From: Prosthecobacter debontii
Lineage (GTDB): Bacteria; Verrucomicrobiota; Verrucomicrobiia; Verrucomicrobiales; Akkermansiaceae
Reading direction: 5' to 3'
Length of the DNA: 64,000 nt
Assembly (NCBI GenBank): GCA_945870855.1
Contig: CAMBTP010000008.1
Coordinates: 1-64,000 of the forward strand
The notes under the pieces are model-generated. The model was given only the letters and a program-made list of their open reading frames with translations, was not told the DNA's origin and ran no database searches. The translations under genes and the position numbers were made by a program. Below, piece by piece: positions 49,454 through 60,091 of the stretch. How positions within the stretch are numbered: position 1 is the stretch's first letter; every line of letters starts with the position of its first letter.

Positions 49454-49915
49454 ATGGCACGCCACAAAAAATATTTCCACGAGAACACCGCCGATCCGGA
49501 GCTCGACATTTCCTCACTCATCGACGTTTGCTTCCTGCTGCTTATTTACTTCATCGTCACATCATCGGTGACCATCCGTGAGTCCGATCTGGCCATGTCC
49601 CTTCCGGCCGCGAACCCGAGTAACGAACAGCCGAAGATCGAGCCGATGTTCATCCGCGTGGATGCCGGCGGTGTGATCTATACCGGAGTTGACGCGGGGC
49701 AGCAGCAGCTCGATCAGGATGCCAGCGTGCGCGAGGTGCCTCTGCTCGACAGCCAGCTCGACCTCTACGCCGCAGCGGCGCGCAGCGCGGGCAGCACTCC
49801 ACTGGTTCAGGTTTACGTAGATCCCGGCACGACGCAGCAGCGCGTGATCGATGTCCTCAATTCGCTTGCCGGAGCCGGAATCTCTTCGGTCACATTCACC
49901 GATCTGGTGGAGTGA
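49454..49915 (+). CDS. ExbD/TolR family protein, second copy
   Basis: LDISSLIDVCFLLLIYFIVTS. Confidence 0.92.
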   Translation: MARHKKYFHENTADPELDISSLIDVCFLLLIYFIVTSSVTIRESDLAMSLPAANPSNEQPKIEPMFIRVDAGGVIYTGVDAGQQQLDQDASVREVPLLDSQLDLYAAAARSAGSTPLVQVYVDPGTTQQRVIDVLNSLAGAGISSVTFTDLVE

Positions 49916-50062
49916 TCGGATTTTCCTCAGGAAATCCCAAAAATTCCCTCGTCGTCGGACGTTCCCCCTTGCAGGACACTAACGACGGCACATTATTTTA
50001 AAACTTTGTCCCTTCCGATTTACAACTTGAATTTCTAAGAGAAAACCCAATTTCAAACGACC

Positions 50063-53056
50063 ATGAAAAAACTCCTTCTCGCAATCGTTTTCGCGGCTAC
50101 CGCCATCCCGGCTTTCGCGCAGGAAACCCTCCCGGAACTCGTCGATAAAGCACTTCTGGCTATGAAAGAGGAGAAGTGGGAGGAGGCGCTTGCTTACAAC
50201 ACCAAAGCCGCTGGCTTCGGCAAGAATCCGAAACATGCGATACAAATTTATGGCTTGCAGTTCGGAGTGATTATTTACCGCAAAGGAATGTGTGAGCTGA
50301 AACTCAAGAAATTCGATGATGCGATGAAGTCTTTTGAGTCCTGCTATAAAGATTACCCCAACGACAAGGTAGCCGGTGGTGGCAATATTTTCCACAATAT
50401 GGCTCTGCTAAAATGGGGTGACGCGGCCTTCGGTCTTGAGGACAATGAGCTGGCCATCACGCAGTGGAAGAAATTCCTTCAGGAGCGCGACAAGGGGAGG
50501 GACAAGTATCCCCAGGGTTCATTCCACGTGAACATGGCGATCGCCCACTATCGCCTCGGAAAAATCACCGAGGGCAATGAGCATCTTGAAATCGCGATCA
50601 CAAACAAGGACACGTTCCCCACGCCGGACGAAGCGATTGTGGCCGGATTCCAAGCTCTGGTCTCCGCCGCCATCACAAAGCCCGACGAGCGGGCGCTCCT
50701 CGATTTCATCGCCAAGAACCGCGGCGGCCTGATCGTCGCCCCCTACGCGATGCAGCGTTATTCGAAGATTTTTATGAAGCTCGCTGCCGACGCCCTTGAG
50801 GCGCAAATGACGGTGGCGGCACTCAATCTTTACCAATTCGTCCCAGCTACGGAAGTTGCCATCGATGATCTCCGTGCCCGCATCCGAGACATGGGACATC
50901 TCCCGCGCCTTTCCTCCGGCACACTCCGCCTCGACAAGGCGAGCCTTGAGTCCCAGCTCACAGCCCTCGAGGCCGAGATGCGCGGCAACAAGTCGATCGA
51001 GATGTTCAAGCTCGCCGTCATAGCCTTCATCCATGAGACGAACGGCAACGTCCACGGATCCCATGCCGCCTACCTCCAGCTTGAAAAATATTACCCCAAG
51101 GCCGAGAAGCGCGAGGACAACCTGTTCCACCTCGTCCGCACCTCGTCGATCATCGGCAGTGTCATGACCACCCAGAAATACGGTGAGATCTTCCTCGCCA
51201 CATTCCCGGAATCGAAATACAAGCCGGATGTCCAGAAGATGATGCTCTCCTCCCTGTTTTTCGAAGGGAAATACGAGATCTGTATCGAGATCGCCGGTGA
51301 CATCATTGAGAACAAGAAAGCAACCGAAGGCACGCTGGAACACGACCTCGTCCTGTTTGTGCTGGGCGGTTCCTATTTCTACACCGGCCAATACGACAAG
51401 GCCGCGCCGCTCCTCGACCAACACGTTGAGAAATACCCCGAGAGTGTCTTCGCGATGTCCGCGTCCTATTTCCAGGCGTCCAATGTTTCCCGCCTCCAGT
51501 TCTGGTCAAAAGCGGCGAAGCTGCTCGATGCTTTCCTTGAGAAATACAAGTCCGACCCGAACCAGTCCTATATCCCGCTGGCTCTCTACGACCGTGCCAA
51601 CGCCCACTTCGCGGAGGAGGAAAACGAGCCTGCCCTAGAGAAGACGGATCGCATCATCAAGGAGTTCGCAGATTCCCCGGTTACCGATCAGGCCTACAGC
51701 CTCCGCGGCAACATCCTGCAGGTTCTCGAACAGCCTGACGAAGCCGAGGCATCTTATCTGAAAGCAATCGAGATCGGCGAAATCCGTGCTAACGAGGGCG
51801 TGGTCAGCGAGGCTCTCTATTACCTCACCGTCATGCTCGGCGAGCATAAGAAAGGCGAAGACTTCGGCCCGCGCTTGAAGGATGCCGTTCCCCACGCCGA
51901 CAAGTACTGGAAAGAATACTCGGAAGGTTCGCCCTATCGCTCGCAAGTCGCCGTTGCCCAGATGTATGCGATGGAGTCGGTTGGCCGCGGCAAAGAGGCG
52001 CTGGCGCGTCTTCAGGAAATCATTTCGGACATGGCCAAGCAAACTGAGGCTGTCGGCCTTGAGCAGGCGATCAACTCTTACACCGAGTTCTACTTGGAGA
52101 AATACACCCCCGATGAGCTCAAAGAGCACTACTACAGTTTCCCCGGAATCGGCAGTTCGGACAAGGCAGCTCGCGCCATTCTACGCATTGCAATTATCGG
52201 CGTGTTCGAAGCGGTAGCCAAGGACAAGGAGAACCCAGACAAGCAACGCGCCGCCGAGGCGATGATCACCGTCCTCTTCCGGGATCTAAAGTCAGAATTC
52301 GCACTCAAGGAGCTTTCCGACTTCATCCTTGTGAAACTCGGCGACTATCTGCGCACAAACACCTCCGCGCCGCGCGAAGCACTCCCGTATTATGACGAGG
52401 CTCTATCCCGCCCGGATCAATCCTACCTTTTCCAAGCACTAGGCGGCCGTGCCGATGTTTATGGACAGTCCCCGCAACCCGCTGACTTAGATAAGGGTGT
52501 AGTGGACTTCGAGCGGATCTTCAACGACTCCCAGGAAAAACCGGAGCGCGAGTTCGCCCTTTACCGCATGATCCAGATCCTCATGAAAAAGGGCGACTAC
52601 GCCAAGGCTGCCGAGCGTGCGAACCAATACCTTAACCGCGAAGAAGGGAAATCACTCGGCTTTACGAAATACTCGCCGGAGGTCGGCCTTATGCTAGCTG
52701 AGACATTCGACAAGCGGAACATGACGGATGACGCCATCGCGATGTATGTGAAAGTATTCTCGGCGCAAATGGGCTACATCAAAATCTCGGCTCCCGCGAT
52801 CCAGAGGTGGATGGAGCTTTCCCACAAACGCAACAAGGCCTCCTCCGGGCCAAACGTCACCTCCGATCGCCAAGGAGCGTATCAGCGCGGTTATCAATAC
52901 CTTGAGCTCACCGGTCGATTCAAAGACAAGATGTCCCCCGAGGAGGTGAAACTCTGGGAGAGCGTCCAGAAACTCACCGACCAATACGAGGCTGACCCGA
53001 ATGTGAAATCCATGGAAAAAATCCTCAAGGAAAAGGCAGAGGCAGAAGGCCGCTAA
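50063..53056 (+). CDS. Secreted TPR-repeat protein
   Basis: Signal peptide; many tetratricopeptide-like repeats. Confidence 0.85.
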   Translation: MKKLLLAIVFAATAIPAFAQETLPELVDKALLAMKEEKWEEALAYNTKAAGFGKNPKHAIQIYGLQFGVIIYRKGMCELKLKKFDDAMKSFESCYKDYPNDKVAGGGNIFHNMALLKWGDAAFGLEDNELAITQWKKFLQERDKGRDKYPQGSFHVNMAIAHYRLGKITEGNEHLEIAITNKDTFPTPDEAIVAGFQALVSAAITKPDERALLDFIAKNRGGLIVAPYAMQRYSKIFMKLAADALEAQMTVAALNLYQFVPATEVAIDDLRARIRDMGHLPRLSSGTLRLDKASLESQLTALEAEMRGNKSIEMFKLAVIAFIHETNGNVHGSHAAYLQLEKYYPKAEKREDNLFHLVRTSSIIGSVMTTQKYGEIFLATFPESKYKPDVQKMMLSSLFFEGKYEICIEIAGDIIENKKATEGTLEHDLVLFVLGGSYFYTGQYDKAAPLLDQHVEKYPESVFAMSASYFQASNVSRLQFWSKAAKLLDAFLEKYKSDPNQSYIPLALYDRANAHFAEEENEPALEKTDRIIKEFADSPVTDQAYSLRGNILQVLEQPDEAEASYLKAIEIGEIRANEGVVSEALYYLTVMLGEHKKGEDFGPRLKDAVPHADKYWKEYSEGSPYRSQVAVAQMYAMESVGRGKEALARLQEIISDMAKQTEAVGLEQAINSYTEFYLEKYTPDELKEHYYSFPGIGSSDKAARAILRIAIIGVFEAVAKDKENPDKQRAAEAMITVLFRDLKSEFALKELSDFILVKLGDYLRTNTSAPREALPYYDEALSRPDQSYLFQALGGRADVYGQSPQPADLDKGVVDFERIFNDSQEKPEREFALYRMIQILMKKGDYAKAAERANQYLNREEGKSLGFTKYSPEVGLMLAETFDKRNMTDDAIAMYVKVFSAQMGYIKISAPAIQRWMELSHKRNKASSGPNVTSDRQGAYQRGYQYLELTGRFKDKMSPEEVKLWESVQKLTDQYEADPNVKSMEKILKEKAEAEGR

Positions 53057-53086
53057 CCCATCCCTAATTTCAACCCAAGCCATATC

Positions 53087-54001
53087 ATGAAACATCTGAT
53101 CCTCTCTCTCCTCCTCGTGCCCGCGCTCACGATCCCTGCCTTTTCGCAGGCATTTGAGGCCGAGGCTATTCTCTCAAAACGTGATGACGGCGGCACCTTC
53201 CGCGCGTGGATTCTTGCCGCCAGCAAATCGCAGATCCGCTACAAGACCACCAAGGTCTCCACGGATTTCGTTGAGGCAAAAACATCGGATTTCGCCACCA
53301 TCTTTTTGGTTGAGCCACCCGATTACGCGGCCGCCATCGATCTCTACGAGGGCAGGAAATACAAAGAGGCTCAGGAGGCGTTTGCCTCGGTCAAGGATCG
53401 CTGCAAGCCGATCGCTGCGATGCCCGATAATTTCCACACGCTCGCCGCTTTCCATGAGATGGAGTGCTGCCGCCACCTCGGCGATTACGAGGGTCTCGCG
53501 GTGGTGTTGAAAACATTCCTCAAAGAGCCATTAACCCGCGAGAACCAGCTCCGCCAACTCGATCTCTACATCATGTGGGACGCTGTCCGAGCCCTCGCAT
53601 GGGATCGTGTGTTGGTCATCGCTTCCGAGAGGGATGAAGAGGCTCTTCCCGGATACCAGCGCGCGCAGGTCGCCTATTGCAAAGGCCTCGCACTCGACAA
53701 TCTGGAGCGCGGTCGTGAAGCGCTCATCGAATACAGCGTCGCCATGACGGCGGATTCGGGAGCTTCGGAGATTATCACTCAGCAAGCCGGCATTAAGGCG
53801 CTTGGCGTTTACCATAAGGATCCGGAAGTCAAGGTCGCCATCCAGAACTGGGGCACCGAAGACGAGAACAAGAACTCATCTGGATACACCCGCCTCACGG
53901 AGGCCGCGGCTCTTGCCGTATTCTATGAGAAATTTATAAGTTTGGGGAAAACTCTTCCCGCAGACCTGAAGGCTTTCACGAAATACCTCGCTCCCAAGTG
54001 A
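53087..54001 (+). CDS. Secreted hypothetical protein of the ExbBD-TPR operon
   Basis: Signal peptide MKHLILSLLLVPALTIPAFSQA. Confidence 0.75.
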   Translation: MKHLILSLLLVPALTIPAFSQAFEAEAILSKRDDGGTFRAWILAASKSQIRYKTTKVSTDFVEAKTSDFATIFLVEPPDYAAAIDLYEGRKYKEAQEAFASVKDRCKPIAAMPDNFHTLAAFHEMECCRHLGDYEGLAVVLKTFLKEPLTRENQLRQLDLYIMWDAVRALAWDRVLVIASERDEEALPGYQRAQVAYCKGLALDNLERGREALIEYSVAMTADSGASEIITQQAGIKALGVYHKDPEVKVAIQNWGTEDENKNSSGYTRLTEAAALAVFYEKFISLGKTLPADLKAFTKYLAPK

Positions 54002-54101
54002 GAGTTACGCTTCGTGCTCGCCGCGAAAAATCTTCCGTAGCGCTTGCTGACACGCCTTGGCGTTTGCAATGTCGGAGCGGATCTGAATAAGTTCCGCCCT
54101 A

Positions 54102-55733
54102 GTGATGCAACGACTGCCCCTGATCCTATCTTCCTGCCTGCTGCTCATTTCCTGCCAGAAGGAATCTCAGGTCGATAAGGCTACCCGCGAGGGCATCCTG
54201 CTTTACGGCAACTCCGCCGATCCCAAGAGCCTCGATCTGCAGGTCGTTTCCGGTGTGATCGAAAGCAATGTGATGCGCGCGCTCTACGAGGGCATGGTTC
54301 AGCTTCATCCGAAGGAGGATCTCGCGGCACCACCGGGAGCAGCCTTGGAAGTGACTCCGGACGAGACCTCCACGGTATGGACGGTAAAGTTGCGCCCCGA
54401 GGCGAAGTGGTCGGACGGCACACCCGTCACAGCCGAGGATTTCCGCTTTTCCTACGAGCGCATGCTCACGCCATCCTTCGGCGCAAAATATGCGGAGATG
54501 CTTTATTTCATGGAAGGCGCGGAGGACTTCAACAAGGGCAAGTCCACGGATTTCTCAACGGTCGGAATCAAGGTCACCGATCCCTACGGCTTCGTCCTAA
54601 CACTCCGTGGCCCGACACCTTATTTCCTCGAAGTCATCAAACATTACACGTGGTATCCCGTGCCCAAGCATCAGGTGCTGAAGTTCGGAAAAATGGAAAT
54701 GGTTGGCAATCCTTGGTCGCGCGCTGAAAATCTGGTCGGCAACGGCCCCTACCGTATCAAGTCCTACCGCCGCAACGACCATATCGAGGTGGAGCGAAAC
54801 CCGCACTATTGGGATGCCGGAAATTTTCCTCTCAATGGCATCCGTTTCCTGCCTGTCAGCAATATGTTCACCGAGTCGCGCATGTTCCGCGACGGCCAGC
54901 TACATGTCACTAGCACGGCCCCGCCCGAGGTAGTCGATCTCATGAAAAGGGTCGATCCCGGCTCGCTCCGGCAAGAGCCTTACTTGGGAACCATACTTTA
55001 CCGCTACAATACCAAGGTAAAACCACTCGATGATGTCCGCGTCCGTCGCGCCCTGAGCCTCGCCATCGACCGAAAGGCGCTCTGTAACAGCGTTTTCCGA
55101 GGCTTCGAGCCCGCCTACGGGATGACTCCGCCGATGGGCGATTACGAGCCACCGCATGGTGTCTCGCTGGATCCCGAGGCGGCGAATAAACTCCTCACCG
55201 ATGCCGGATTTCCCCTTGATGCCAAAGGCAAGCGTCCGGATTTCCCCCGCCTCAAGATTCTGATCGCCTCCAAAGAAACGAATGCCGCTCTTGCCACCGC
55301 GATCCAGGCAATGTGGGAAAAATATCTCGGTGTCGAGGTCGAGATTCAAAGCATGGAATGGACCGCTTACATGGTCGCCATGCAGGAAGAGGACTACGAT
55401 ATCATGGGCGGCGGATGGATCGGCGATTACATCGACCCTCTCACCTTTCTTGAGATGTGGACAGCGGGCAATGGCAACAACCGCACTGGTTGGGAAAGCG
55501 AACCTTTCGGAGCGAAGCTCAAGGATTCCTTCAAGGTCACAGATCCCACGATTCGCAACAGCCTCCTGCGTGAGGCGGAGGAGATCCTGCTAACTGATTC
55601 TCCCATGACGCCGATTTCCTGGTGGGGAAAAAATTATCTTCTGCATTCCTCCGTGAAAGGCTGGGATCCGCTCTTGCTCGACAACCATCCCTTCACCCAC
55701 ATCCGGCTCGTCCCGCAGCCGCCGAAACGCTAA
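54102..55733 (+). CDS. Peptide ABC transporter substrate-binding lipoprotein (OppA-like)
   Basis: LISCQKES lipobox; SBP_bac_5 features. Confidence 0.93.
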   Translation: MMQRLPLILSSCLLLISCQKESQVDKATREGILLYGNSADPKSLDLQVVSGVIESNVMRALYEGMVQLHPKEDLAAPPGAALEVTPDETSTVWTVKLRPEAKWSDGTPVTAEDFRFSYERMLTPSFGAKYAEMLYFMEGAEDFNKGKSTDFSTVGIKVTDPYGFVLTLRGPTPYFLEVIKHYTWYPVPKHQVLKFGKMEMVGNPWSRAENLVGNGPYRIKSYRRNDHIEVERNPHYWDAGNFPLNGIRFLPVSNMFTESRMFRDGQLHVTSTAPPEVVDLMKRVDPGSLRQEPYLGTILYRYNTKVKPLDDVRVRRALSLAIDRKALCNSVFRGFEPAYGMTPPMGDYEPPHGVSLDPEAANKLLTDAGFPLDAKGKRPDFPRLKILIASKETNAALATAIQAMWEKYLGVEVEIQSMEWTAYMVAMQEEDYDIMGGGWIGDYIDPLTFLEMWTAGNGNNRTGWESEPFGAKLKDSFKVTDPTIRNSLLREAEEILLTDSPMTPISWWGKNYLLHSSVKGWDPLLLDNHPFTHIRLVPQPPKR

Positions 55734-55746
55734 TCGCCCGACCGCC

Positions 55747-56661
55747 ATGCCGAAGCTTATCCTCTCCCGTTTCCTGCAGGGCCTGCTCACGCTCTTCGTG
55801 TTGGTCACGCTGACTTTCTTTCTCGTCCACGCCATGCCGGGTAGTCCCTACACGGAGGAGAAGGCGCTTCCCGAGCACATCTTGGTAGAGAAGAAAAAAG
55901 CCATGGGTCTCGATAAACCCTTGCCCGTCCAATACGCGATTTACATTTCAAACTTGGTTTTCAAACAAGATCTCGGGCCGATGATCAAAAAGGAGGGGGT
56001 GCAGGTCTCGGAGATCATCGCGGAATCGTTCCCCGTTTCCCTCGCCCTCGGGCTCGCCTCGATGGGCATCGCTCTGCTCGTCGGCATCCCCGCCGGGGTC
56101 ATTGCGGCTGTTAGGAAAAACACGCCCGTTGACTTCTCGTGCCTGGCCTTCGCCATGGTCGGCATCTGTCTGCCCAGCTTCGTGATCGGCCCGCTGCTCG
56201 CCGTTGGTGCCGGGTTTTATTTTCAGTCGCTGAATGTCGCTGGCTGGTCTTCTCCCACGGACTGGATTCTACCCGCCGTCACTTTGGGAATGATCAACGC
56301 CGCTTACCTAGCCCGGCTTTCCCGTGGCGGGATGCTCGATGTGCTTAACCAAGATTACATACGCACTGCCAAAGCGAAAGGCGTGCCCGGCTCGCGCATC
56401 ATCATCCGCCACGCTCTCAAAGGCGGGCTCATCCCCGCTGTCGCTTTCATCGGCCCTGCCTTCGCCGGTATGATCTCCGGATCTTTCGTCATCGAAACTA
56501 TTTTCCAGATTCCCGGAATGGGCCAGCACTTCGTCAACGCCGCCACCGACCGCGAGTTTTTCCTCATCCAAGGCCTCGTCCTTTTCTACGGTTTTCTGAT
56601 TGTCGCCGCCAATCTTCTCGCCGATCTCGCCCAGATCGCCATCAACCCGAGGATGCGATAA
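55747..56661 (+). CDS. Peptide ABC transporter permease (OppB-like)
   Basis: DYIRTAKAKGVPGSRIIIRHALK. Confidence 0.94.
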   Translation: MPKLILSRFLQGLLTLFVLVTLTFFLVHAMPGSPYTEEKALPEHILVEKKKAMGLDKPLPVQYAIYISNLVFKQDLGPMIKKEGVQVSEIIAESFPVSLALGLASMGIALLVGIPAGVIAAVRKNTPVDFSCLAFAMVGICLPSFVIGPLLAVGAGFYFQSLNVAGWSSPTDWILPAVTLGMINAAYLARLSRGGMLDVLNQDYIRTAKAKGVPGSRIIIRHALKGGLIPAVAFIGPAFAGMISGSFVIETIFQIPGMGQHFVNAATDREFFLIQGLVLFYGFLIVAANLLADLAQIAINPRMR

Positions 56662-56785
56662 GGGGACTCGCTGGACGGGACAAGCGGCGTTGAACGCTTG
56701 TGGAGAGAGGGCGCTGCCTTTGGAAATTTCGGATGGCTAATCAGGGATGGCTGTCGCAGGGTGCGCGCACGGAAATCTACTCTAT

Positions 56786-58348
56786 ATGACCACAACTCTT
56801 CTCGGCACTTCATTTATCGGCAACTCACGCTCTAGCGGAACAGAAACCTGCGGCAACGGCATCCAGCCCGGCACCGGCGCAGTCCTTGAGCCGGCCTACA
56901 TGGCCGCCACTCCTGACGAGGTGGAAAATGCCTTGTCGCTCGCCGCCGCCGCATTTCCTGTTTACTCGCAGCTCCCGGGGAAAACCCGTGCCGTGTTCCT
57001 GCGCGCCATCGCGGATGGGATCGAGGCTGTGGTGGAGGTAATCGTCGAGCGTGGCCAACTTGAAACCGCCTTGCCGGAGCCGCGCTTGCGTGGAGAGACC
57101 GGTCGCACTGTCGGCCAGCTCCGCATGTTCGCGAAACAGATCGAAGAAGGCTCGTGGGTCGATGCCCGCATCGACCGCGCCCAGCCCGATCGCAAGCCTT
57201 TACCGAAAGCCGACCACCGCGCGATGCTCTGCCCACTCGGCCCCGTGGCCGTTTTCTGCGCCAGCAATTTTCCGCTCGCCTACTCCGTGGCTGGTGGTGA
57301 CACCGCCTCCGCATTGGCTGCCGGTTGTCCGGTCGTTGTGATCGCCCACTCATCGCATCCCGGTGTGGCAGAAATCGTAGCCAACGCCGTGATTGCCGCC
57401 GCGCAGGCAAACGGCATGCCCGAGGGCGTGTTCTCCGTCCTCTACGGCGGCGGGCGCAAGGTCGGCCAAGCGGTGGTGAAACATCCCGTGATTCAAGCGG
57501 TCGGCTTCACTGGCTCCCGTGCGGGCGGCACCGCCCTGATGGCCACCGCGAACGCCCGTCCGCAGCCCATTCCTGTTTACGCGGAAATGAGTTCTGTGAA
57601 CCCAGTCGTGATTCTTCCCAGTGCGCTCGCTCGTGGAGAAGAAGCACTCGCCGAGGCGTTTTTCGGATCGCTCACGCTCGGCGTCGGCCAGTTCTGCACG
57701 AACCCCGGCCTCGTTTTCCTTCCGGAAAACACTGGTGAAGCTTTCCTCGCGAAACTCAAGTCCCTCATCGAGGCCGGTTCTCCCGGCATGATGCTCAACG
57801 CCGGCATCTGCAAAGCCTTTGCCGACGCCACCTCCAGCTTTGCCACCGCACCCGGCGTGGCAACCCTTGCCCGCTCCACCACCGAAGCCGGCTCTGGTCA
57901 GGGCGCGCCGATGGCCTTCACCGTTTCCGTTGCGGATTTCCTAAAATCCGAAGTGCTGCAAGGCGAGATGTTCGGTCCCGCGACCCTGATCGTTCGCGGA
58001 TCACTTGCAGAAATCGAAGCTGCCATCCCGCACCTCGAAGGCCAGCTTACCGCCAGTATTCACTCCACCGTAGAGGAACTCGCCGCGCATCCCGGCCTCG
58101 TCCCCGCGCTACAGAATCGCTCAGGTCGCCTCATTTTCAACGGCTTCCCCACGGGCGTGGAGGTCTGCGATAGCATCGTCCACGGCGGGCCGTTCCCCGC
58201 CACCTCCGATGGACGTAGTACTTCCGTAGGCACCATGGCTATCTTCCGCTTCTGCCGCCCTGTCACATGGCAGAACTTCCCCGAAGCCGCACTTCCTGCT
58301 GAACTACAAGACGCGAATCCACTCGGAATCAAGCGCATGGAAAGCTGA
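56786..58348 (+). CDS. Aldehyde dehydrogenase (ketoglutaric-semialdehyde type)
   Basis: FTGSRAGG, VGQFCTNPG. Confidence 0.9.
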   Translation: MTTTLLGTSFIGNSRSSGTETCGNGIQPGTGAVLEPAYMAATPDEVENALSLAAAAFPVYSQLPGKTRAVFLRAIADGIEAVVEVIVERGQLETALPEPRLRGETGRTVGQLRMFAKQIEEGSWVDARIDRAQPDRKPLPKADHRAMLCPLGPVAVFCASNFPLAYSVAGGDTASALAAGCPVVVIAHSSHPGVAEIVANAVIAAAQANGMPEGVFSVLYGGGRKVGQAVVKHPVIQAVGFTGSRAGGTALMATANARPQPIPVYAEMSSVNPVVILPSALARGEEALAEAFFGSLTLGVGQFCTNPGLVFLPENTGEAFLAKLKSLIEAGSPGMMLNAGICKAFADATSSFATAPGVATLARSTTEAGSGQGAPMAFTVSVADFLKSEVLQGEMFGPATLIVRGSLAEIEAAIPHLEGQLTASIHSTVEELAAHPGLVPALQNRSGRLIFNGFPTGVEVCDSIVHGGPFPATSDGRSTSVGTMAIFRFCRPVTWQNFPEAALPAELQDANPLGIKRMES

Positions 58349-58387
58349 TTACAGTAGGGTCATTTTGAATCAAAACGACCCTTCCGA

Positions 58388-59962
58388 TCACCCGCATCCG
58401 CAGCCGGTGCCGCAGGCGCGTTTCTCGGCGAGCTTTTTCTCCAGAGCGATCGCCGTGGGTGTGATGGATAGACCGCCTAGGTTTGTGCATCTCACTTCGC
58501 GGGGCATTTGTTTGGCAACCTGTTTCGCAGTCTCGATCACCTCGTCGAGCGGGATGACTTGGTCGTAACCGGCCAAGGCCATGTTCGCGCAACAGAGGGC
58601 GTTGGCGGCGGCCATGACGTTCTTTCCGAGGCAGGGAGCTTCTACCCGGTTCGCGATGGGATCACAGATCAGGCCGATCATGCTTTGCATTGCCATCGAG
58701 GCCGCACCGACGGATTGCTTGAGCGTGCCTTCTGCGAGGGTGACGAGCGCGGCGCCCGCCATCGCGGCGGCAGATCCTCCCTCTGCCTGGCAGCCGCCGA
58801 CTTCGGCGGCGAAGGTCCAGCGGGTAGCGATGAAAACTCCGATCAGGCCGCTGGCGAGCAGGGCTTTGGCCATTTCTTCCTCGCCGAGTCCCATGCTCTC
58901 CGCCATCGCGACGACAGCTCCAGGCAAGGCCGCGCAGGCCCCTGCTGTAGGCGCGGCGATGATTACGCCCATCGAGCTTTTCACCTCCATCAGCGAGGTC
59001 ACGTAAAGGATAATCCGGTTCAGTGCGCCGCCATCTAACAATTTTCCGGCCGCCATCATCTCGCCGAATTTCCCGCACTGGTGGCCGAGCACGCGATCCT
59101 CGTATTCCGTGCCAGCGATGCCCTCGGCGATGGAGTTCCGCACGATGCGAACGATCTCAACCATCTTCGCGATTACTACCTCTTCGGTGAGATTGCCGCG
59201 CGCCATTTCGTATTGGACGGCGAGTTTCCAAAGCGGAGTAGCGCGCCCGGCATCGTATTCCAGCATCGCCTCGCAGGTGCCGAAGGGGACATGCGTATCC
59301 TTCCGCGACATCACGGAAAGAACCGGCGCGAGACGTTTCACACAGCGCACTCCTTCCAGCGCCGCGATTAAATCATCAGCCACAAAAGTCGCAGCCTTCA
59401 CTTCGATCATTTTCCTCCCGCCCGACTCATGCAAAATCACCTGCGATCCCTCCACACTGGCTTCCAGAGCCGCGACCCCGCTGGCCGGATCGCCTTCGAT
59501 CCATATCAAGGTCTCAAAATAATCGCCGTGCATCGAGACACCGAAGCCGTCGAGCTCGATCACCTCCATGATGCCGCCGCCCGTGGAGATCGCGATGAGA
59601 GTGCGGGTTTCCTTTTCACTGAAAAGCGTGAGCCGGTAGGTGTTCGGATGCGGATCGCCGGCATCGACGGTCTCGATGGAAATTTTCACACCGCTTTCCG
59701 CCAGCGTTTTCATGGAACCCGGCAGCCGCGGATCCGCCGCGTCCCAGCCCATCAGCCCGCCGAAAAGCCCCATATCGGAGCCCTGCGTGTCATGGGTGTT
59801 GGGCAGTGAGCCGTTGCGGTCGAACTCGACAAGCACCTGCGAGAAATCCCCATCCATGAGATTGCGGGCAAGGCGGCCGATGCGAAGGGCAGCGGCGCAG
59901 TGGGAGCTCGACGGCCCGCGCATCACGGGGCCGATGACATCGTTGAAAATACTTACGATCAT
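58388..59962 (-). CDS. sdaA: L-serine dehydratase, iron-sulfur dependent, single chain
   Basis: GPSSSHCAA; CDPIANRVEAPCLGKN. Confidence 0.92.
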   Translation of the reverse strand: MIVSIFNDVIGPVMRGPSSSHCAAALRIGRLARNLMDGDFSQVLVEFDRNGSLPNTHDTQGSDMGLFGGLMGWDAADPRLPGSMKTLAESGVKISIETVDAGDPHPNTYRLTLFSEKETRTLIAISTGGGIMEVIELDGFGVSMHGDYFETLIWIEGDPASGVAALEASVEGSQVILHESGGRKMIEVKAATFVADDLIAALEGVRCVKRLAPVLSVMSRKDTHVPFGTCEAMLEYDAGRATPLWKLAVQYEMARGNLTEEVVIAKMVEIVRIVRNSIAEGIAGTEYEDRVLGHQCGKFGEMMAAGKLLDGGALNRIILYVTSLMEVKSSMGVIIAAPTAGACAALPGAVVAMAESMGLGEEEMAKALLASGLIGVFIATRWTFAAEVGGCQAEGGSAAAMAGAALVTLAEGTLKQSVGAASMAMQSMIGLICDPIANRVEAPCLGKNVMAAANALCCANMALAGYDQVIPLDEVIETAKQVAKQMPREVRCTNLGGLSITPTAIALEKKLAEKRACGTGCGCG

Positions 59963-60091
59963 AGTTGGCGAGGCAGATCATAATCCCGGACGGCGCGGAT
60001 ACCATCTCGGATTTTCATTGCTCCCGACGGCCACGCTAACATGCAGTTCAAAAAAACTTGAACAAAGCGTTATGCCTGTTAGTAACGGGGT

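Noticed and set aside
50521-50537. TTCCACGTGAACA inside the TPR gene as a parS-like site
   Set aside because: Several mismatches to the palindrome and within coding sequence.
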